From positions 1 to 64,000 of the forward strand of contig NZ_FOVE01000008.1 in the NCBI RefSeq assembly GCF_900115065.1: 64,000 nt of DNA. The letters are read 5' to 3'. Position 1 is the stretch's first letter, and each line of letters starts with the position of its first letter. A program made the position numbers and the translations under genes. The notes beneath the pieces are model-generated. The model worked only from the letters and a program-made list of their open reading frames with translations. It was not told the origin of the DNA and made no database searches. The stretch is from Formivibrio citricus (GTDB taxonomy: Bacteria; Pseudomonadota; Gammaproteobacteria; Burkholderiales; Chitinibacteraceae). Shown here piece by piece: positions 55,700 to 63,371 of the stretch.

Positions 55700-55726
55700 A
55701 AAAAAGCCGCTTGCAGCGGCTTTTTT
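55700..55726. terminator. terminator after rpsI
   Basis: AAAAAAGCCGC and GCGGCTTTTTT form a perfect 11-base stem with a 5-base loop, 20 bases after the rpsI stop codon on the minus strand. Confidence 0.92.
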
Positions 55727-55745
55727 GCAGGGCAATCCCGAGCGA

Positions 55746-56138
55746 TTAACGCTTGGAGAATTGCTTGCGGCGACGGGCTTTGTGCAGACCGACCTTCTTA
55801 CGCTCAACTTCACGAGCATCGCGGGTCACGAGGCCGGCGGCCTTGAGGGTACCCTTGAAGGCTGCGTCGAAATCGATCAGAGCGCGGGTGATGCCGTGAC
55901 GCACTGCGCCAGCTTGGCCAGTTTCACCGCCACCAACCACGTTCACCAGAATGTCGAACGCTTCGAGGTTGTTGGTCAGCACGAGCGGCTGACGAACGAC
56001 CATGCGGCCGGTTTCGCGGGAGAAGTATTGGTCGAGCGGCTTGCCGTTGACGACGATGTTGCCAGTGCCTTTGGCGAGGAACACGCGAGCCACGGCGCTC
56101 TTGCGACGACCGGTACCGTAATTGTACTTGCCTACCAT
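55746..56138 (-). CDS. rpsI: 30S ribosomal protein S9
   Basis: Small-subunit ribosomal protein of 130 residues. It begins [19 protein letters not shown] and ends in the basic tail [16 protein letters not shown] that reaches the P-site tRNA. It is the second gene of the conserved rplM-rpsI operon, 32 bases after rplM. A strong terminator follows. Confidence 0.98.
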   Translation of the reverse strand: MVGKYNYGTGRRKSAVARVFLAKGTGNIVVNGKPLDQYFSRETGRMVVRQPLVLTNNLEAFDILVNVVGGGETGQAGAVRHGITRALIDFDAAFKGTLKAAGLVTRDAREVERKKVGLHKARRRKQFSKR

Positions 56139-56170
56139 GATGTCATTTCCAGTTTAGAGGAGGCGCCGCC

Positions 56171-56599
56171 TCAGAGTTCCAGAGCTTTCGGCTGCTGCGC
56201 GGTGTGCGGATGCTCGCTGCCGGCATAAACCTTCATCTTCTTGATCATTGCATAGCCGAGCGGACCCTTCGGCAGCATGCCCTTGACGGCCTTCTCGAGC
56301 ACACGGCCCGGGAACTTGGCTTGCATTTCCTTGAAGGTACGTTCGTAGATGCCACCCGGGAAGGTGGAGTGGCGGTAGTATTTCTTGGACTCGGCTTTGT
56401 CGCCGGTCACGCGCAGCTTGTCTGCGTTCACCACCACGATGTAATCGCCGCAATCCACGTGCGGAGTGTATTCGGCTTTGTGCTTGCCACGCAGGCGCTT
56501 GGCAATTTCAGCAGCAACGCGGCCGAGCACCTTGTCAGTGGCGTCTACGACGAACCACTCGCGCTTTACCTCGTGCGGCTTGGCAGAAAAGGTTTTCAT
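56171..56599 (-). CDS. rplM: 50S ribosomal protein L13
   Basis: Large-subunit ribosomal protein of 142 residues. It begins [20 protein letters not shown] and contains [20 protein letters not shown] and the C-terminal [16 protein letters not shown], all typical of L13. The ribosome binding site is GGAAGAG. It is the first gene of the rplM-rpsI operon. A small RNA with its own promoter and terminator lies about 100 bases upstream on the same strand. Confidence 0.98.
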   Translation of the reverse strand: MKTFSAKPHEVKREWFVVDATDKVLGRVAAEIAKRLRGKHKAEYTPHVDCGDYIVVVNADKLRVTGDKAESKKYYRHSTFPGGIYERTFKEMQAKFPGRVLEKAVKGMLPKGPLGYAMIKKMKVYAGSEHPHTAQQPKALEL

Positions 56600-56701
56600 A
56601 ACTGCTCTTCCAAGATTCTGAATTTGAGAAAGTCGGGCATTTTAGCTAACAAACCAAATCCATGTCAAACACAATTAACGGAAAGGCTTGTCTGAATCCG
56701 A

Positions 56702-56792
56702 CAAAAAAAACGCAACCCGGTCAGGGTTGCGTGCAATCCACCAAAGAAGGAGGAGGAGGAGACAACACCAAAGCCGTAAGCTCCGATGTTGT
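56702..56792 (-). ncRNA. probable small RNA with anti-Shine-Dalgarno linker
   Basis: About 90 nucleotides. A 5' hairpin of 13 pairs (56762-56792, loop at 56775-56779) is followed by a single-stranded CU-rich run, TCTCCTCCTCCTCCTT (56762-56747), complementary to Shine-Dalgarno sequences. A terminator hairpin (CGCAACCC / GGGTTGCG, 56711-56731) and eight T residues end it. A good promoter precedes it. The layout resembles what is remembered as the Rfam family Betaproteobacteria toxic small RNA; membership was not tested. Confidence 0.75.
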
Positions 56793-56796
56793 TTTC

Positions 56797-56825
56797 ATTA
56801 TGCACCGCAACATTTTTTAATTCAA
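56797..56825 (-). promoter_or_regulatory. sigma-70 promoter of the small RNA
   Basis: On the minus strand TTGAAT (56825-56820) and CATAAT (56802-56797) are separated by exactly 17 bases and match the consensus at 4 and 5 of 6 positions. The predicted start lies at the foot of the 5' hairpin. Confidence 0.75.
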
Positions 56826-56926
56826 GGAAAATTTGTGCAGCGCATCAAAAATTTTCCGTGGACTCTGCGCCTTATTGCCCCAACTGGTAAACTCGTCCAT
56901 CCCCCACCGACCTGGACAACAAAATC

Positions 56927-57346
56927 ATGAAAGTACGCCTGAAATGGGTCGAAGATGCCAGCTTCCTCGCCCAATCCGAATCCGGTCATGCCGTCCTCAT
57001 GGATGGCCCGACAGAGGGCGGCGGCCGCAACTTGGGACCGCGCCCCATGGAAATGCTGCTAATGGGAACAGCCGGCTGCTCCGCTTACGATGTGGTTCAC
57101 ATCCTCAAGAAAGGGAGGGCCGACATCCGGGACTGCGTGGTAAACGTGGATGCAGAGCGCGCCACGGAAGACCCCAAGGTCTTCACCCGCATTCACCTGC
57201 ATTTCGCGGTAACAGGCAAGGCATTGAAACCCGAACTGGTGGCCCGCGCAGTCAAACTGTCTGCGGAGAAATACTGTTCGGCATCAATCATGCTCGGGAA
57301 AACTGCGCAGATCACGCACGATTACGAAGTTATCGAAGCCGATTAA
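56927..57346 (+). CDS. OsmC/Ohr-family protein, YhfA-like
   Basis: Protein of 139 residues with the OsmC fold. The two conserved cysteines are Cys51 in LLMGTAGCSAYDVV and Cys117 in SAEKYCSASIMLG; in this family they reduce organic hydroperoxides or are used in unknown thiol chemistry. NLGPRPMEMLLMG is the usual N-terminal helix motif. The sequence is closer to the YhfA group than to Ohr or OsmC proper. It ends at a perfect bidirectional terminator shared with the convergent FNT gene. Confidence 0.9.
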   Translation: MKVRLKWVEDASFLAQSESGHAVLMDGPTEGGGRNLGPRPMEMLLMGTAGCSAYDVVHILKKGRADIRDCVVNVDAERATEDPKVFTRIHLHFAVTGKALKPELVARAVKLSAEKYCSASIMLGKTAQITHDYEVIEAD

Positions 57347-57360
57347 CCTCGCCCCGGCAA

Positions 57361-57394
57361 AATAAAACGGCAGCCCGCAAGCTGCCGTTTTATT
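57361..57394. terminator. bidirectional terminator between OsmC-like and FNT genes
   Basis: AATAAAACGGCAGC and GCTGCCGTTTTATT form a perfect 14-base stem with a 6-base loop in the gap between the two convergent stop codons. Confidence 0.93.
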
Positions 57395-57410
57395 TTTCAC
57401 AAACAGCCGA

Positions 57411-58238
57411 TCATGGCATGTGCGTATCGGAAGGCTCTTCCACCTTGCCTTCGGTTTCACTGTACAGCCAGGCATACGGCAGGCCGATGAACACCGCACC
57501 GCCCACGATATTGCCCAGCGTCGCCGGAATGAGGTTATTGACCACAAACTCGCCCACCGTGGCATGCAGACCTGCCATCATGGCGGCGGGAATGAAGAAC
57601 AGGTTGGCGATGCTGTGCTCCATGCCCAGCGCAACAAAGGTCATCACCGGCGCCCAGATACCTACCATGCGCCCCAGTGTATCCTTGGCGGAATAGCCCT
57701 GCCACGCCGCCAGACAGACCAGCATGTTGGCCAGAATACCCTTCATGAACACCACGACGAACGATGCGTCGAGCTTATGCTCGGCCAGCTTGAACACGAA
57801 CGGCGTCCAGGGATTGCTCATGGAAAGCAGCCCCGTCATGTAGGCAAATGCCCAAGCGGCAAAAAGCGCGCCGATCATGTTGCCCAGGTAAGACAGGCAC
57901 CAAACCCTGCCGACTTCAATGGCGCTCACCTGACGGCGGAACAGCGGCACCATTTGCGTGGCACAGTTGGAAGTAAACAGGTCTGCGCCAGTCAGAACCA
58001 CCGCAATAAAGCCCACCGGAAACAGCGAGCCGAACAACAGCTTGTCGAGCCCCGGATTGGATGCCAGCAAGCCGGTAGCCCCGCCGGCCACCACCAGCGC
58101 AAGCAACCCTCCAAGGGCGATGTAGACACCACCCAGCATCGACATGACAAGCAGGCGCGGCGGGCGCAACGCCACCTTGCTCATCGCAGCATTGTTGATG
58201 TAATCGACGATATAGGAGGGGGACAAAATCTGTGCCAT
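57411..58238 (-). CDS. formate/nitrite transporter (FNT family)
   Basis: Aquaporin-like pentameric channel for formate, nitrite or other small anions, about 275 residues with six membrane helices. Family motifs include LGGVYIALGGLLALVV, LFTSNCATQM, LSYLGNMIGAL, KGILANMLVCLA and the central histidine in GMEHSIANLFFIP. Specificity between FocA-type and NirC-type is not clear from the motifs. The ATG at 58238 and a TTG at 58244, which is 7 bases after AAGG, are both possible starts. It lies downstream of an OFA-family carrier on the same strand, beyond a terminator. Confidence 0.93.
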   Translation of the reverse strand: MAQILSPSYIVDYINNAAMSKVALRPPRLLVMSMLGGVYIALGGLLALVVAGGATGLLASNPGLDKLLFGSLFPVGFIAVVLTGADLFTSNCATQMVPLFRRQVSAIEVGRVWCLSYLGNMIGALFAAWAFAYMTGLLSMSNPWTPFVFKLAEHKLDASFVVVFMKGILANMLVCLAAWQGYSAKDTLGRMVGIWAPVMTFVALGMEHSIANLFFIPAAMMAGLHATVGEFVVNNLIPATLGNIVGGAVFIGLPYAWLYSETEGKVEEPSDTHMP

Positions 58239-58320
58239 GTTCAATCCATTACCTTGAATTCAATGCGGCATTTATACCCACTTGCGCACATGACATACAG
58301 TGTAAAAATTACCCCATAGA

Positions 58321-58356
58321 CAACAAAAAAGGCCGGAAAACCGGCCTTTTTTGTTG
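58321..58356. terminator. terminator between OFA-type carrier and FNT gene
   Basis: CAACAAAAAAGGCCGG and CCGGCCTTTTTTGTTG form a perfect 16-base stem with an AAAA loop, 17 bases after the minus-strand stop codon at 58373. It should end the carrier transcript before the FNT gene. Confidence 0.95.
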
Positions 58357-58372
58357 TGCATCAGAAATGCTA

Positions 58373-59686
58373 TCAGTGATAGCTTTCTTCTTCGTCAGCA
58401 GCCGTAGCCATGGCAGCGCCTTCCACTTCACCATAGGTCAGGTGCTTCTTGGCCAGCTCGCGGTTCACGAAGATCTTCATGGCAACCGAAACAGCCAAAG
58501 CAACCAGGAAAATCACGGCGTAAACCTTGGTCATCGCAGCATAGCTGCCGGTCGCCTGACGCAGGAACGAAGCCAGTGCGGAGCCAACCAGACCCGCCAT
58601 CGCCCAGGCAGTCAGAACATAGCCGTGAATCGCGCTCACCTGCTTGGTGCCGAAGATGTCACCGATGTAGGCCGGCAGAGTGGAGAAACCGCCACCGTAG
58701 CAGGTCATGATCAGGTACAGCACAACCTGGAAGATGAACACTTCCTTGAGGCTCGGCAGCAGCCAGAATGCGCCCACTTGCACCACGAAGAAGGTGATGT
58801 AGGTATTCGGACGGCCAAGAATATCGGAGAACGAAGCCCAGCCCAGACGGCCAGCACCGTTGAACAGACCGATCATGCCCACCACGCCGCCGGCAGCCAG
58901 TGCGGTCATGCCGGTTACTTCCTGCGCCATCGGGGATGCCACGGAGATCACCGAGATGCCGCAGGTGATGTTGATGAACATCATGATCCACAGACCGTAG
59001 AACGGCTTGGTCTTAACGGCTTCGTTGGCGTTCATCGGCATCAGGTCCATGGCCGGCTTCTTCTTGCCGGAGGCCAGGGCTTCAGCCATGCCAGCCGGCT
59101 TCCAGTCCTTGGGCGGCGGCTCCAGGTACTGGGCGGAGGCGATCATGATCACGAAGTACACGGCACCCAAGATATAAAAGGTATTGGAAATACCTACACC
59201 TTGAATCATCTTGGCCATGACCGGAGCACCGAAGAAAGCGCCGAAGCCGAAGCCCATGATCGCCAGGCCAGTGGCCAGACCGCGACGGTCCGGGAACCAC
59301 TTCATCAGCGTGGACACCGGGGTCACATAACCCGTACCCAAGCCGATACCCGCAATCACACAGAACAGAAGGAGCGCCCAGTAACGCAATTCGTTGCTGG
59401 ACACCATATCAGAAGTAACAAAACCTGCGCCAAACAGACCAATCGCCCAGAAGATGGTCGACAAGGTACCGGAATAGCGCGGACCGCGTTTTTCAACAAC
59501 GTGGCCCATCACTGCTGCGGACGTACCGAGCAGAAAAATGGCCAGACCAAAAGGCATACCGGCTTGCAACTGGCTCCAGCCAAACGCTTGAATGAACGGG
59601 TTCTTGAACACGCTCCAAGCGTAAACCGAGCCAAGTGAAGCGTGAATACCGACTGCTGCAGCAGCAATCAACCAACGGTTTTTCAT
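58373..59686 (-). CDS. MFS transporter, oxalate/formate antiporter (OFA) family
   Basis: Twelve-helix carrier of 437 residues of the OFA group: GIHASLGSVYAWSVFKNPF at the N terminus, GTGYVTPVSTLMKWFPDRRG, LATGLAIMGFGFGAFFGAP, RLGWASFSDILGRPNTY and GGGFSTLPAYIGDIFGTKQV. Family members carry oxalate, formate, lactate or related monocarboxylates; E. coli YhjX is a remote relative. The C terminus is acidic and cytoplasmic. An FNR-like box lies about 100 bases before the start, so anaerobic expression is likely, and an FNT channel gene follows downstream. Confidence 0.92.
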   Translation of the reverse strand: MKNRWLIAAAAVGIHASLGSVYAWSVFKNPFIQAFGWSQLQAGMPFGLAIFLLGTSAAVMGHVVEKRGPRYSGTLSTIFWAIGLFGAGFVTSDMVSSNELRYWALLLFCVIAGIGLGTGYVTPVSTLMKWFPDRRGLATGLAIMGFGFGAFFGAPVMAKMIQGVGISNTFYILGAVYFVIMIASAQYLEPPPKDWKPAGMAEALASGKKKPAMDLMPMNANEAVKTKPFYGLWIMMFINITCGISVISVASPMAQEVTGMTALAAGGVVGMIGLFNGAGRLGWASFSDILGRPNTYITFFVVQVGAFWLLPSLKEVFIFQVVLYLIMTCYGGGFSTLPAYIGDIFGTKQVSAIHGYVLTAWAMAGLVGSALASFLRQATGSYAAMTKVYAVIFLVALAVSVAMKIFVNRELAKKHLTYGEVEGAAMATAADEEESYH

Positions 59687-59785
59687 CCCGCATCTCCTAG
59701 AGCTAAAAAGTAACGCAAAAAATTAAAAGACAAATAACAACCTAAAAAATCCCGCGAAGGCTAACACCCGACGCCGGACCTGCAA

Positions 59786-59799
59786 TTGACATAAATCAA
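59786..59799. promoter_or_regulatory. FNR/ANR box upstream of the OFA-type carrier
   Basis: TTGAC-ATAA-ATCAA matches 9 of the 10 defined bases of the FNR consensus. It lies 100 bases before the carrier start in a 227-base AT-rich gap shared with the stop of coq7. The carrier is the only gene that starts from this gap. Confidence 0.65.
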
Positions 59800-59913
59800 T
59801 TTGCAAAATTTATTGCGGGGCAACACACAAGCAAATCCGACATATTCACATTCAAATTTGTGCAAAATGCCCTTGCCTCATTTTTTGCAAGCAAACATGT
59901 CGCCCCGCGTCAG

Positions 59914-60549
59914 CTATACCCGGTAGCTGGTTGAGGTCATGACTTTGGATGCATTCCTCATTAGAACCTGCAAGGGAAACGGAAGTTCCGCTCCACCCAA
60001 CTCTTTTGCCAAGCAGGCATGCTGCATCTCGTCCCGATACATCTGCTCGACGATGGCACGGCTTTTCGCATCGTGCTCCGGAAGCCCCTGCAAGTGCAAC
60101 TGCAAGTGCGCGCCAACCTGCTCTTCCGTTTCCGCCAGAAACCCAAGGTTCCACTTATCCCCAGCCAAGCCGGCAACCACACCGAGCGCCAAGCTGCCGG
60201 CATACCACAGCGGATTGAGCAGACTCGTCCGCCCCCCCAGCTCGTGAACGCGGCGCTCGGTCCACGCCAGATGCTCGACCTCTTCGCGGGCGGCTTGGCG
60301 CAAGGCATCGCGGGCGGCGGGGTCGCGAGCGGTGAGCGCCTGCCCTTGGTACAGAGCCTGGGCACACACCTCGCCGCTGTGATTCACCCGCATCAAACCG
60401 GCCGCATGCGCTTTTTCCTCTTCTGAAAGCTCCGTATCTTCCATTCCGGCATCCGGGTGCGGGCGCTGGCTGACCGGTTTGGCCGCGAGCGTGCGCAGTG
60501 CTGTATCGAATCCGACAATCAAATCATCAAACGAGGGCAGTCTGGGCAT
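59914..60549 (-). CDS. coq7: ubiquinone biosynthesis hydroxylase Coq7
   Basis: Di-iron monooxygenase that hydroxylates the demethoxyubiquinone ring in the last hydroxylation of ubiquinone synthesis. The protein has 211 residues; the ligands lie in [37 protein letters not shown] and the later [13 protein letters not shown] stretch. Coq7 replaces UbiF of E. coli in many betaproteobacteria and requires oxygen, so the cell respires aerobically at least some of the time. It is a single gene, divergent from the periplasmic cyclophilin. Confidence 0.95.
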   Translation of the reverse strand: MPRLPSFDDLIVGFDTALRTLAAKPVSQRPHPDAGMEDTELSEEEKAHAAGLMRVNHSGEVCAQALYQGQALTARDPAARDALRQAAREEVEHLAWTERRVHELGGRTSLLNPLWYAGSLALGVVAGLAGDKWNLGFLAETEEQVGAHLQLHLQGLPEHDAKSRAIVEQMYRDEMQHACLAKELGGAELPFPLQVLMRNASKVMTSTSYRV

Positions 60550-60618
60550 GGTCGTTTCTCCTTACCCTGAATTCTAAGCTATGATTGCCCGAAATCAGAC
60601 TAGAGCCGGAGTTTTTGC

Positions 60619-61185
60619 ATGCGCCGTTTTCTTCCCCTGCTACTGGGATGCCTGTTCAGTGTTTCCGCTTTTGCCGCCAACCCGCGCGTGGAGCTTGTAA
60701 CCAACCAGGGCAATATCGTTCTGGAACTCGACCAGAAAAAGGCACCTGCCACCGTAGCCAACTTTCTGCAGTATGTACGCGCCAAGCACTATGACGGCAC
60801 GATCTTTCACCGCGTCATCGGCAACTTCATGATCCAGGGCGGCGGTTTCGATGCCGGCTTGAAGGAAAAAGCCACGCGCGCACCGATCAAGAACGAAGCT
60901 GGCAACGGCCTGAAAAACAAGGTCTATACGATTGCCATGGCGCGCACGCCTGACCCTCACTCGGCCAGCGCCCAGTTCTTTATCAACGTCAAGGATAACG
61001 ACTTCCTCGACCACCGCGCGCCGACCCCGCAAGGCTGGGGTTATGCCGTCTTCGGCAAAGTCGTGAAGGGACAGGAGGTTGTCGACAAGATCAAAACGGT
61101 TAAGACCGGGAACCGCTATCCGCACAGCGATGTCCCGCTTGAACCGGTTATCATCCAGTCCGCCCGCGAAGTCAAAAACAAGTAA
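60619..61185 (+). CDS. ppiA: periplasmic peptidyl-prolyl cis-trans isomerase (cyclophilin)
   Basis: Cyclophilin of 188 residues with a signal peptide ([16 protein letters not shown]), so it acts in the periplasm as a proline isomerase. The active-site Arg is in [16 protein letters not shown], and [17 protein letters not shown] and [13 protein letters not shown] are conserved. The start follows CGGAG by 7 bases. A cytoplasmic paralogue is encoded 33 bases downstream; the two share most of their core and arose by tandem duplication. Confidence 0.94.
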   Translation: MRRFLPLLLGCLFSVSAFAANPRVELVTNQGNIVLELDQKKAPATVANFLQYVRAKHYDGTIFHRVIGNFMIQGGGFDAGLKEKATRAPIKNEAGNGLKNKVYTIAMARTPDPHSASAQFFINVKDNDFLDHRAPTPQGWGYAVFGKVVKGQEVVDKIKTVKTGNRYPHSDVPLEPVIIQSAREVKNK

Positions 61186-61218
61186 CTTTCCGAATCCTGA
61201 ACCGTAAAGGAAATCCCA

Positions 61219-61716
61219 ATGACCCAAGTCAAACTGACCACCACCTTCGGCGACATCGTTCTCGAACTCGACGAAGCCAAAGCGCCGCTGACCGTGGCCA
61301 ACTTCGTGCAGTATGTGAAGGACGGTCACTACGACGGCACGGTCTTCCATCGCGTGATCGATGGCTTCATGATCCAGGGCGGCGGCTTCGAGCCGGGGCT
61401 CAAGCAGAAAGAGACGCGCGAAACCATCCAGAACGAAGCCGACAATGGTCTGAAGAACGTGGCCTACAGCATTGCCATGGCGCGCACGCCCGAGCCGCAT
61501 TCAGCTTCTGCCCAGTTCTTCATCAACATTGCCAACAACGATTTCCTCAACTTCCAGCACAAGACCCCCCAAGGCTGGGGCTATGCCGTGTTCGGCAAGG
61601 TCGTCGAAGGCACCGAAGTCGTGGACAAGATCAAGGGCGTCAAGACCGGCAGCCGCGGCTTCCACCAGGACGTTCCGGTGGAAGACGTGCTGATCACCAA
61701 GGCCGAAGTGCTCTGA
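61219..61716 (+). CDS. ppiB: cytoplasmic peptidyl-prolyl cis-trans isomerase B
   Basis: Cyclophilin of 165 residues without a signal peptide. [38 protein letters not shown] and [18 protein letters not shown] match PpiB. A clear AAAGGAAATCCCA site precedes the ATG. It forms an operon with ppiA and probably lpxH; ppiB next to lpxH is also the order in E. coli. A UUCG-loop hairpin lies between it and lpxH. Confidence 0.95.
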   Translation: MTQVKLTTTFGDIVLELDEAKAPLTVANFVQYVKDGHYDGTVFHRVIDGFMIQGGGFEPGLKQKETRETIQNEADNGLKNVAYSIAMARTPEPHSASAQFFINIANNDFLNFQHKTPQGWGYAVFGKVVEGTEVVDKIKGVKTGSRGFHQDVPVEDVLITKAEVL

Positions 61717-61730
61717 TCCATTGACTGATC

Positions 61731-61748
61731 GGGCGGCTTCGGCCGCCC
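61731..61748 (+). terminator. UUCG-loop hairpin between ppiB and lpxH
   Basis: GGGCGGC and GCCGCCC close a TTCG tetraloop, an exceptionally stable helix, but no T-run follows. It may be a weak terminator, or an mRNA barrier that reduces or shapes expression of lpxH. Confidence 0.5.
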
Positions 61749-61757
61749 TCCCCCGAC

Positions 61758-62522
61758 TTGAAACCCGTCTACTTCATCTCTGACCTGCACCTCTCCCCGT
61801 CCGACCCCGCGACGGAGGAGGCATTTGCAATCTTCCTCGCCGGCCCGGCGCGCCAGGCACAGTCGTTGTACATCCTGGGCGACCTGTTCGAATACTGGAT
61901 CGGCGACGACCAGCTCGACGATCCCTTCTTCGCGCGCCAGTGCCGCCGCATCGTTACGCTCGCCGCCAGCGGCGTGGCTGTGTATTTCATGGCCGGCAAC
62001 CGGGATTTCCTCTGCGCGCGCCAATTCGCGCTCGCCTGCGGCCTGACCCTTCTGCCCGATCCGTACGTTGCCGATATCGAAAGCGAAAAGATCCTGCTTT
62101 CGCACGGCGACCTCTATTGCACCGACGACTTGCGCTACCAGCGCTACCGCAAAATCGTGCACCATCCGTCCGTGCAATGGCTCTGGCTGCACTTGCCGCG
62201 TTTTTTGCGCAAGATCGAAGCGCGTCGCCTGCGGACAAAGTCGCAAAACCAGACGAAACAAAAGCCAGCGTCCTGGACCGACGTCAATCCGTCCGCCATC
62301 GAAGCCGCCATGCAGGCAGCCGGCGTAGCGCGCATGATCCACGGCCACACCCACCGCCCTGCATTGCATGAACACGTCTGCGGCCTGCGCCATGTTCTTC
62401 CGGACTGGCATCAGGGAAAAGGCGGCTATCTGCTGCGCGACGATGGCCGATGGCGTTTATGTCATCTTGATGGCTCGGTCATGACTTGCTCGCCGCAAGA
62501 TCTGTCCTGCGCAGACGCGTAA
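61758..62522 (+). CDS. lpxH: UDP-2,3-diacylglucosamine diphosphatase
   Basis: Peripheral membrane calcineurin-type phosphoesterase of lipid A synthesis that yields lipid X and UMP. The protein has 254 residues. All metal motifs are present: YFISDLHL, LGDLFEYWIGDD, FMAGNRDFL, LSHGDLYCTDD and MIHGHTHRPALH. The start is a TTG at 61758 with no Shine-Dalgarno sequence, right after a stable hairpin; no better start exists because DLHL must be close to the N terminus. The 3' end overlaps the convergent XRE gene by 44 bases. Confidence 0.94.
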   Translation: MKPVYFISDLHLSPSDPATEEAFAIFLAGPARQAQSLYILGDLFEYWIGDDQLDDPFFARQCRRIVTLAASGVAVYFMAGNRDFLCARQFALACGLTLLPDPYVADIESEKILLSHGDLYCTDDLRYQRYRKIVHHPSVQWLWLHLPRFLRKIEARRLRTKSQNQTKQKPASWTDVNPSAIEAAMQAAGVARMIHGHTHRPALHEHVCGLRHVLPDWHQGKGGYLLRDDGRWRLCHLDGSVMTCSPQDLSCADA

Positions 62523-63234
62523 AGCTTTCAGGCTCCCATTCCCGCAACGCCAATAAAAAACCCATCCCGTATTTGCGGTGTAAAGGCAGACTGGCGCATT
62601 CACGATGCAGCTCGGCAAATTTTCTCCGCAACCGGCTCACTTCCGCCTCCATTTCCGCCATCGCAGCGGGCGTCAACATGCCATGTACAAAGAAATATCC
62701 GGTCTCAGAACCGATTGCATCCCCCGCCAGAAAATCGGCCTGACATTGCTGTCGAAAATAACACTGAATAGGCCCATTCGGCAGCCAGGCGAAATCGCGA
62801 GCGATCGTGAGGCGAATCCGGTTACCTGGCAGCAGGCGGATCAAGCCGATACGTTCCAACCGCAACAGATATTTCAGGCACTCCGGCTCGGTCAGGGCAT
62901 AGATGCTTTGTATTTCGTCCAGCCGCCATTGATTGATCGCACAGGCGGCCACCAGGAGCATGCGCTCATCCGAGACCAACTCGGCTTCCTGTTCCATGGA
63001 AAGCGCACGAATCGGCAATTGATCCGATTGCGTTTCCTGCACCAACTCTGCCAGCGTCAAGCCCAGAAAAGCGCTGAGTTCAGCTAGACGGTCAACACTC
63101 AGGCGCTGGGCAGAAAACAGCCGCTTCACGCTGGCCTCGGAAAGATGCAACGCCTGCGCGACATCCCGATAGGTGTGCCCTCGGCTTTTCAGCAAGCGCT
63201 TGATGGTAAAAACGAGTTGGGCCGCTTCGCTCAT
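62479..63234 (-). CDS. XRE-family transcriptional regulator
   Basis: Protein of 251 residues from the ATG at 63234. Residues 15-65 are a Cro/CI helix-turn-helix (SRGHTYRDVAQALHLSEASV, KRLFSAQRLSVDRLAEL). The remaining 185 residues have no known motif beyond YALTEPECLKYLLRLERIGL, which looks like a winged-helix or effector segment. It could sense a small molecule. It is convergent with lpxH, overlapping it by 44 bases, and divergent from the YebB-like gene, which it may regulate. Confidence 0.88.
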   Translation of the reverse strand: MSEAAQLVFTIKRLLKSRGHTYRDVAQALHLSEASVKRLFSAQRLSVDRLAELSAFLGLTLAELVQETQSDQLPIRALSMEQEAELVSDERMLLVAACAINQWRLDEIQSIYALTEPECLKYLLRLERIGLIRLLPGNRIRLTIARDFAWLPNGPIQCYFRQQCQADFLAGDAIGSETGYFFVHGMLTPAAMAEMEAEVSRLRRKFAELHRECASLPLHRKYGMGFLLALREWEPESFTRLRRTDLAASKS

Positions 63235-63371
63235 AGTATGGATTTCACCATAATTAGTATCGAAAAACGATACCACAAAGCGCAATCATCGCCACCTGCA
63301 ACGCCAAAGGTTTAACAATTCAATCCAGAAGCGCATCCTGAAATCAACCCACCCTATTTAAGGAGCGCATC

